Source of the DNA: Opitutia bacterium
GTDB lineage: Bacteria > Verrucomicrobiota > Verrucomicrobiia > Opitutales > Coraliomargaritaceae
Assembly: GCA_018663485.1 (NCBI GenBank)
Contig: JABJQI010000206.1
Coordinates: 1 to 13,441 of the forward strand
DNA length: 13,441 nucleotides
Direction: 5' to 3'
Shown: positions 9,628 to 13,441 of the stretch, piece after piece
How the letters are laid out: each line of letters starts with the position of its first letter
How positions within the stretch are numbered: position 1 is the stretch's first letter
The notes under the pieces: model-generated
What the model saw: the letters and a program-made list of their open reading frames with translations, nothing else
What the model was told of the DNA's origin: nothing
Database searches by the model: none
Program-made: the position numbers and the translations under genes

Positions 9628-10107
9628 ATGACACCACCGACCGAACAGTGTAAATCTCACGGATGGGCTGATAAACTCGCCATCAGTATGGCAGCAGTAT
9701 GCGCGGTTCACTGCCTGCTCACGCCTGTGGCGATCGTCTTGTTGCCAATAATAGCAACCTCATTTTTGGTGCACCATAATTTCCATTTATGGATGCTGTA
9801 TTTGGTCATACCAACAACAAGTTTCGCCATCTTCATGGGTTGCCGTCAGCATAAAGATAAATGGGTATTTGCTTTAAGTGCAATCGGCCTATGCATCCTG
9901 ATCTCAGCCCTAGTCTACGAGCGCAGCCATATACCTGCCGCTGACTTGGCGGCAGGCGCACATTGTCAGCACTGTGTTGGCGGTCTTGGCGAGGCAGGGC
10001 AACCATTGAACATTGCGGCATGGATCAACACCCTCGGTGGTCTATTCCTTGCAAGTGGCCATATTCGCAATTATAAGCTTTGTCGACGCAGTGCCTGTGC
10101 ACATTAG
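9628..10107 (+). CDS. MerC-family inner-membrane protein
   Basis: A 159-residue protein with about four membrane segments (16-40, 52-71, 79-97, 126-146). The MerC-family start WADKLAISMAAVCAVHCLLTP (13-33) with C25 and C29 in the first helix is clear. The family-like end GLFLASGHIRNYKLCR (138-153) is also present. A loop between helices 3 and 4 holds HCQHC (112-116), a likely metal site. MerC of mercury transposons imports Hg(II), but no merA, merP, merT or merR is present. Chromosomal MerC-domain proteins of marine bacteria often sit near zinc or TonB-receptor genes, so a role in zinc or another soft metal is more likely (inference, supported by the ZnuD-like receptor encoded about 0.4 kb away on the other strand). 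The gene appears to be single, 130 nt after the DUF5069 gene, and without a clear Shine-Dalgarno motif. Confidence 0.85.
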   Translation: MTPPTEQCKSHGWADKLAISMAAVCAVHCLLTPVAIVLLPIIATSFLVHHNFHLWMLYLVIPTTSFAIFMGCRQHKDKWVFALSAIGLCILISALVYERSHIPAADLAAGAHCQHCVGGLGEAGQPLNIAAWINTLGGLFLASGHIRNYKLCRRSACAH

Positions 10108-10297
10108 GTCGCGCGTGGCCGTCCTACCTAAAAGAAATGGTTTGCACGTAACCCACAACTCATACCCGCAGAACCTCCGATACATGAAGCACTAGGCACC
10201 ACCTTTCATCTTTGCTCAGACCTCAATCCCTCCAACATCGATCAAAAATGCTCTGTTTGTTCGCGGACTTGGTAAGTTAAAGAATAGTCTTGCCGCA

Positions 10298-10322
10298 GTG
10301 AACGAGTGAACGAAGTGAATCG
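10298..10322 (+). repeat. Short tandem repeat of GTGAACGA
   Basis: Two exact adjacent copies of GTGAACGA (10298-10305, 10306-10313), one extra A, then a diverged third copy GTGAATCG (10315-10322). It is in non-coding DNA, in the convergent gap between the MerC-like gene and the receptor. No function can be inferred. Confidence 0.5.
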
Positions 10323-10370
10323 CTCTGGCTGAATATGGTTCGCAAAATGCCCGATGCGTTCGAACTTGGT

Positions 10371-10404
10371 ATGCAGCTTCTCTCTGCATGATTATTTTTT
10401 ATTT
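10371..10404 (+). terminator. Weak possible rho-independent terminator after merC-like gene
   Basis: ATGCAG (10371-10376) and CTGCAT (10384-10389) can pair around a 7-base loop, followed by GATTATTTTTTATTT. The stem is short and AT-containing and lies 260 nt beyond the MerC-like stop codon, so it is only a candidate. Confidence 0.3.
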
Positions 10405-10445
10405 ACTAGCGCTCTGCTCCAGGGCCTTGCTCGTATCCAATCAGC

Positions 10446-10477
10446 AAAAACGCGGGGCCCTCTCGGAACCCCGCGTT
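10446..10477 (-). terminator. Rho-independent terminator of the TonB-dependent receptor gene
   Basis: A perfect 9-bp GC-rich stem, AACGCGGGG (10449-10457) with CCCCGCGTT (10469-10477), closes an 11-base loop. Read on the - strand it is followed by TTTTTGC, giving the U-run of an intrinsic terminator. It begins 30 nt after the receptor stop codon, so it ends the leftward transcript. Confidence 0.88.
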
Positions 10478-10507
10478 GCTAAATCAACGACCAATTAAAT
10501 CGTTTGC

Positions 10508-11383
10508 TTAGAACTCCACGCGAGCACCAATGGTGAAATTGCGGCCCGGCAGTGCAGCTTGCTCTTTAACGAAGGAAGTGTGATGACGAATCTCTTCGTC
10601 GAGCAGATTCTCAGCACGTGCGAAAAGCACTGCAGTGATCCCATCCCCTAGGTCCAACCGGTAATTCACATCTAAGTTTAATTTCAAGTAATCGTCCGTC
10701 GATGTTTCTTCCGGTCCAGTATTATCCTGCTCGAAAGCATAACGCAGCTCAACGCCAGAATCCCAGTTGCCTGTGGCCCAGCTGAGGCGCGAGCCAATGC
10801 GCATCGGTGGAATCCGAGCCAGATCATCGCCCGTATCTTCGTTAGTCGCATGCACCCAATCGCCCATCAGGCTCAGCAACACACGATTGCTCTCGTTCTC
10901 AATCAGCGTATAATCCAGCTGCGCCTCAATTCCGTAGAACTGGGCATCGATGGCATCGAATTGATAAGTATGTAAGGCTTCATCGTCATCGAAACCAGTC
11001 TGCCCTTCTCTAATGCCATCTACATCCGTTTCAAAGCCCAGCTCCTCAGAAAAGATATAATCATCGAAGTAGGTGTAGAACAGCGAGACTTCTGCTTGCC
11101 AGTTTTCATGTGTCGTACGGTAGGTCAGGTCCACGCCATACGCAGTTTCCTGCTTCAAGTCGGCATCACCAAATTCATATTGACTGGTTGCAAAATGCGG
11201 ACCCTTAGCATACAGCTCGGTCGAAGTCGGATTGCGCTGCGAACGTTGCAGCATCAATGCCAGCGAGTTCGCCTCATCAATGTGCCAGGTCGCTCCGGCT
11301 GCGAGGCTGATCGCTAGCTCGTCGTAGTCACGCTGTTCTTTACCTTCGCTAATGTCGGTGCGCTCGATACGCCCGCCGAACTG
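10508..11383 (-). CDS. TonB-dependent receptor, C-terminal fragment (beta-barrel)
   Basis: Second reading-frame piece of the split receptor, 291 residues from the joining point QFGGRIERTDISEG. It holds typical barrel features: NSLALMLQRSQRNPTSTELYAKGPHFATSQYEFGDADLKQETAYGVDLTYR, repeated aromatic strands, and a C-terminal strand NFTIGARVEF ending in Phe, the signal for the BAM machinery. Its frame stays open to a GTG at 11515, but the peptide encoded between 11384 and 11515 (Arg-rich) is out of frame with the receptor and is not real. It has no signal peptide of its own, so it is not expected to be exported independently. Confidence 0.72.
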   Translation of the reverse strand, partial: QFGGRIERTDISEGKEQRDYDELAISLAAGATWHIDEANSLALMLQRSQRNPTSTELYAKGPHFATSQYEFGDADLKQETAYGVDLTYRTTHENWQAEVSLFYTYFDDYIFSEELGFETDVDGIREGQTGFDDDEALHTYQFDAIDAQFYGIEAQLDYTLIENESNRVLLSLMGDWVHATNEDTGDDLARIPPMRIGSRLSWATGNWDSGVELRYAFEQDNTGPEETSTDDYLKLNLDVNYRLDLGDGITAVLFARAENLLDEEIRHHTSFVKEQAALPGRNFTIGARVEF

Positions 11384-12578
11384 CATAATGCAGCACATCG
11401 CCGTGGATATGTTCGCTGACAAAGAGCGCCTGCGTCTTGGTTGTAGATTGCGGTGTAAACGCTTCGGCGCCCTCCGCGGAGAAGTCCACATCCGAAACTT
11501 GGACGCCAACCACACCTTCGTCGATCACCCACCATGGAGTGTGCGCAGCTTCGGCCCGCAGCTCCCAACCTTCGCGTTCAAAGACAGTGCCAACCTCACC
11601 GCCTTCCAATTCGGAGTGCGCGTAATCGGTGTAGCCTAGGCGCACGCGGAGGGCTTCGATCCAATCGTTCACGTCGACCAGCTCCAGCTCCATGTCGTAG
11701 CGCTTGCGCTCAAGGTCAATCGCCACCGCCTCTTCATCTGCAGCAGGGGCAGCGTGATCATCACCATGCCCATGGCCGGGCACGCCGTAGCGAGTTTGAT
11801 AATTGGAAAAGCTGAAGCCGATACGATTGTCTTCGCTGAAGAACCAGCTGGCACCCACTGAGTACTGCTCCGTTTCGACGAAACTGTTTTCGCGTGTATC
11901 GCCTTCTGCATCGTCCTCCTGCGCGTCGCCAGGAATCTCGTAATCATCCGCATCACGATCTACAGCGGTAATAGTCAGTGCCCAATCAGCGTCCCCAACG
12001 GTGGCATAACCCGCAAGCGTGTCGCCACCTGAAACCGAATCGCGGCGCGCCTCAAGCGCACCTTCGTAGCCCTTCGGGTCGACTCGTTGGCGCGGCATTT
12101 CTTTACCGATGACATTCACTGCGCCGCCGATCGCGGAGCTGCCATACAGCAATGTACTTGGGCCACGCAGGACTTCTACACGTTCAGTCAGCAGTGGCTC
12201 AAGCGTCACTGCATGGTCTGGGCTGGTATCGGAAACATCCATTGCCTCGAGACCCGCATCCAAAATACGGACGCGCGGGCCATCAAAGCCACGCAAGATC
12301 GGGCGGCTCGCGCCGGCACCGAAGGAAGAGCTACTCACGCCGGGTTGCCAATCGAGCACGGCACCCAGGCTGCTGCCACTTTGGCGGGTAAGTTCTTGCG
12401 CAGTCACGACATTGACTGGTGCAGCGTAATCCCGGATTGAGCGCAGGTTGGGACCTGCGGAGACGATGTAATCGTCGAGTTGATAAACCGTCTCTTCGGA
12501 CGATTCTGCGTTAATAATGTGGGCCGAGCCCAGTGCGATGCATACTAGTGCACCGCTTTTAAGAAAAAAGTGATTCAT
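11349..12578 (-). CDS. TonB-dependent receptor, N-terminal fragment (signal, plug, early barrel)
   Basis: First reading-frame piece of the split receptor: 409 residues, of which the first 398 are receptor-like. Residues 1-24 are a signal peptide (MNHFFLKSGALVCIALGSAHIINA). The plug spans about 45-165 with VNVVTAQEL, RILDAGLEAMDVSDTSPDHA, ERVEVLRGPSTLLYGSSAIGGAVNV. Barrel strands follow, with an acidic loop EDDAEGDTREN and the His-rich loop at 268-275. The last 11 residues (AVRRAYRAHRH) are an out-of-frame tail ending at a chance TAG. The frame is open up to 12656, but the ATG at 12578 gives the clean signal peptide. If translated alone it would lack most of the barrel and could not insert as a working receptor. 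Confidence 0.75.
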   Translation of the reverse strand: MNHFFLKSGALVCIALGSAHIINAESSEETVYQLDDYIVSAGPNLRSIRDYAAPVNVVTAQELTRQSGSSLGAVLDWQPGVSSSSFGAGASRPILRGFDGPRVRILDAGLEAMDVSDTSPDHAVTLEPLLTERVEVLRGPSTLLYGSSAIGGAVNVIGKEMPRQRVDPKGYEGALEARRDSVSGGDTLAGYATVGDADWALTITAVDRDADDYEIPGDAQEDDAEGDTRENSFVETEQYSVGASWFFSEDNRIGFSFSNYQTRYGVPGHGHGDDHAAPAADEEAVAIDLERKRYDMELELVDVNDWIEALRVRLGYTDYAHSELEGGEVGTVFEREGWELRAEAAHTPWWVIDEGVVGVQVSDVDFSAEGAEAFTPQSTTKTQALFVSEHIHGDVLHYAVRRAYRAHRH

Positions 12579-12668
12579 TGGATTGATTGAAAATGTTATT
12601 GTTTTGGACGTGAACGAACAGCGCACACGTATAGCGAGACTGGCAATTACCAGCACTCGGAGTATTAT

Positions 12669-13040
12669 CTAAACAATCGTTTCAATCGGGGGAGCACGGC
12701 TACAACGCCGTATCAGTGCTTGTCCACACCAGACGATTTCCGCAGACTGCGGTACAATCGCAATAATCACATCAGTACGTTCTGGCAACTCGACCAAGGG
12801 CTGCAACGGAATCGCACCTTGACCAAATAGTGCCACTGCGCAGGAATGATCGCAATCGTTCGCAGGCGCGTCATCGTGGGAATGCTCACTGCAAGCATGC
12901 GATTGATCTGCGGAATCTGTATGCAACGCTTGGTGAACCTGCGGGCTGACCAATGCCATGTTCAAGAACAAGACCAATAGCGCAAGGCTAGCCGAAACAG
13001 ATCGGGTGAGTGCGCTACAAAGTTGCGGTTTCTTAAACAT
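12669..13040 (-). CDS. Small secreted His/Cys-rich protein, putative metal-binding
   Basis: A 123-residue protein of unknown function. Residues 1-35 form a signal peptide or anchor (TRSVSASLALLVLFLNMALVSPQ). The mature part opens with HQALHTDSADQSHACSEHSHDDAPANDCDHSCAVALFGQGAI (36-77), holding seven His and three Cys in about 40 residues, and ends with WCGQALIRRCSRAPP (104-118). The HQALH...H.CAV.LF pattern and the terminal RAPP recall small DUF2946-like proteins found next to metal-related TonB receptors, but I cannot assign a family with certainty. The stop is 90 nt upstream of the ZnuD-like receptor start on the same strand, so they may share a transcript. Likely jobs are periplasmic or surface metal capture, or sensing, coupled to the receptor (inference). 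The ATG at 13040 lacks a Shine-Dalgarno motif. Confidence 0.7.
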   Translation of the reverse strand: MFKKPQLCSALTRSVSASLALLVLFLNMALVSPQVHQALHTDSADQSHACSEHSHDDAPANDCDHSCAVALFGQGAIPLQPLVELPERTDVIIAIVPQSAEIVWCGQALIRRCSRAPPIETIV

Positions 13041-13132
13041 TAGCAGTGGAAACGGCCACAGGAATTAATGCAAGTCAAGTGCGTTATCGATTTTCTCAGA
13101 ATCAACACTAGCCTAACAGTGACATCTCAGCC

Positions 13133-13441
13133 TCATTGAATGCGTCCCAGCTGGGCGCGCACGAGTTCCGCGATTTGCTGCAGACTGGCCACTGGAGGCA
13201 GGTTCGTGAAGGGCGCAACCGCGGCGGTCGCCTTACTCAGCTCGGCCTCAAAAGTGGCAACCACTTCTTCAAAAATAGGAAAGTCATGTAAGCGCTTAAT
13301 GAAATCAGCAGAGACCGTCTGATCACCCGCTTTAAAGCGCGCCATCAAGCCATCGCGCTCTTGCTCCGGCAACTTCTCCAGCAACAGCAGCAGCGGCAGG
13401 GTAAACTTACCCTTGTCCAGATCGGTGCCAAGCGTCTTACC
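13133..13441 (-). CDS. Polyprenyl diphosphate synthase, C-terminal part (runs off the window)
   Basis: The last 102 residues of a trans-isoprenyl diphosphate synthase, the enzyme that lengthens isoprenoid chains for quinone side chains. The fragment starts GKTLGTDLDKGKFTLPLLLLLEKLPEQERDGL; the segment GKxxGTDLxxGKxTLPLL is the conserved sequence just after the second Asp-rich motif in the octaprenyl/heptaprenyl synthase group. The rest is helical with no further catalytic motif, as expected. The start and both Asp-rich motifs lie beyond the right edge. Chain length cannot be judged from this part. The His/Cys-rich gene follows 92 nt downstream on the same strand without a visible terminator. 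Confidence 0.85.
   Translation of the reverse strand, partial: GKTLGTDLDKGKFTLPLLLLLEKLPEQERDGLMARFKAGDQTVSADFIKRLHDFPIFEEVVATFEAELSKATAAVAPFTNLPPVASLQQIAELVRAQLGRIQ

Larger units (their letters stand above)
10108..10445. other. Non-coding stretch between merC-like gene and receptor terminator
   Basis: About 340 bases with no credible gene. Contents that can be named are a short tandem 8-mer repeat (10298-10322) and a weak hairpin with a T-rich run (10371-10404). The rest shows no family-like peptide in any frame. It lies between the ends of two convergent transcription units. Confidence 0.5.
10508..12578 (-). pseudogene. ZnuD-like TonB-dependent receptor gene, split by one-base frameshift
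   Basis: An outer-membrane TonB-dependent receptor whose reading frame changes once. Reading from the ATG at 12578 gives a signal peptide, plug and early barrel up to Y398. Dropping one base at about 11384 joins this directly to the remaining barrel, giving HIHGDVLHY-QFGGRIERTD and a repaired product of about 689 residues, a normal length for the family. Similarity to ZnuD, the zinc receptor, is seen in the plug (DVSDTSPDHAVTLEPLL at 114-130), in a His-rich extracellular loop GVPGHGHGDDHA (265-276) followed by IDLERKRYDMELEL, and in the end ARAENLLDEEIRHH...PGRNFTIGARVEF. It would take up zinc (or a zinc chelate) with TonB energy. The break may be a real mutation or a sequencing/assembly error; no other lesion is seen. 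It lies downstream of a His/Cys-rich protein gene and ends at a strong terminator. Confidence 0.82.

Noticed and set aside
9628..10107. Mercury-resistance (mer) operon
   Set aside because: Only a MerC-like protein is present; merR, merT, merP and merA are all missing from the neighbourhood.
11349..11515. Programmed +1 ribosomal frameshift in the receptor gene
   Set aside because: No slippery run, rare-codon pause or in-frame stop at the shift site is visible; the first frame runs on for 11 codons past it. A mutation or read error is simpler.
12579..12625. Zur-like operator before the receptor (AATGTTAT next to GTTTT)
   Set aside because: Only a half-site resemblance to known Zur boxes; the sequence is not palindromic, so no operator is called.

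Overview
The window is a stretch of bacterial chromosome. Gene content and protein character suggest a marine Verrucomicrobiota relative of the Opitutae/Puniceicoccales (Coraliomargarita-like): glnD followed by a GAF histidine kinase, a DUF5069 protein, a CPFV-type redoxin with a YGCxVKY tail, and start codons almost never preceded by a Shine-Dalgarno motif. This placement rests on recognising families, not on a database search. No rRNA, tRNA, CRISPR array, phage or insertion sequence is visible.

Layout. (1) 13-603 (-): SlyD-type peptidyl-prolyl isomerase with a His/Cys-rich metal-binding tail. It diverges from (2) a + strand block at 830-5765: glnD (PII uridylyltransferase), a cytoplasmic two-GAF histidine kinase 30 nt downstream, and a small VanZ-like membrane protein starting one base after the kinase stop. 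(3) A convergent - strand pair at 5857-8624: a DsbD/ScsB-like thiol:disulfide reductase and a secreted AhpC/TSA-like redoxin, joined by a 4-nt ATGA overlap. (4) Two separate + strand genes: a DUF5069 protein (9000-9497) and a MerC-family membrane protein (9628-10107). (5) A 400-nt non-coding stretch ending in a strong terminator for the opposite strand. (6) A - strand series, read from the right edge: the 3' end of a polyprenyl diphosphate synthase, a small secreted His/Cys-rich protein, and a ZnuD-like TonB-dependent receptor that is split by a single-base frameshift at about 11384.

How they work together. glnD and the kinase suggest nitrogen-status signalling, although no response regulator is present. 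The dsbD-redoxin pair is a self-contained periplasmic reducing module: electrons would pass from cytoplasmic thioredoxin through DsbD to periplasmic thiols. The right-hand third looks like a metal (probably zinc) uptake neighbourhood: an outer-membrane receptor with a His-rich loop, a small His/Cys-rich secreted protein encoded just upstream, and a convergent MerC-type inner-membrane protein. The most valuable items to follow up are the frameshift in the receptor and the unassigned role of the small His/Cys-rich protein.
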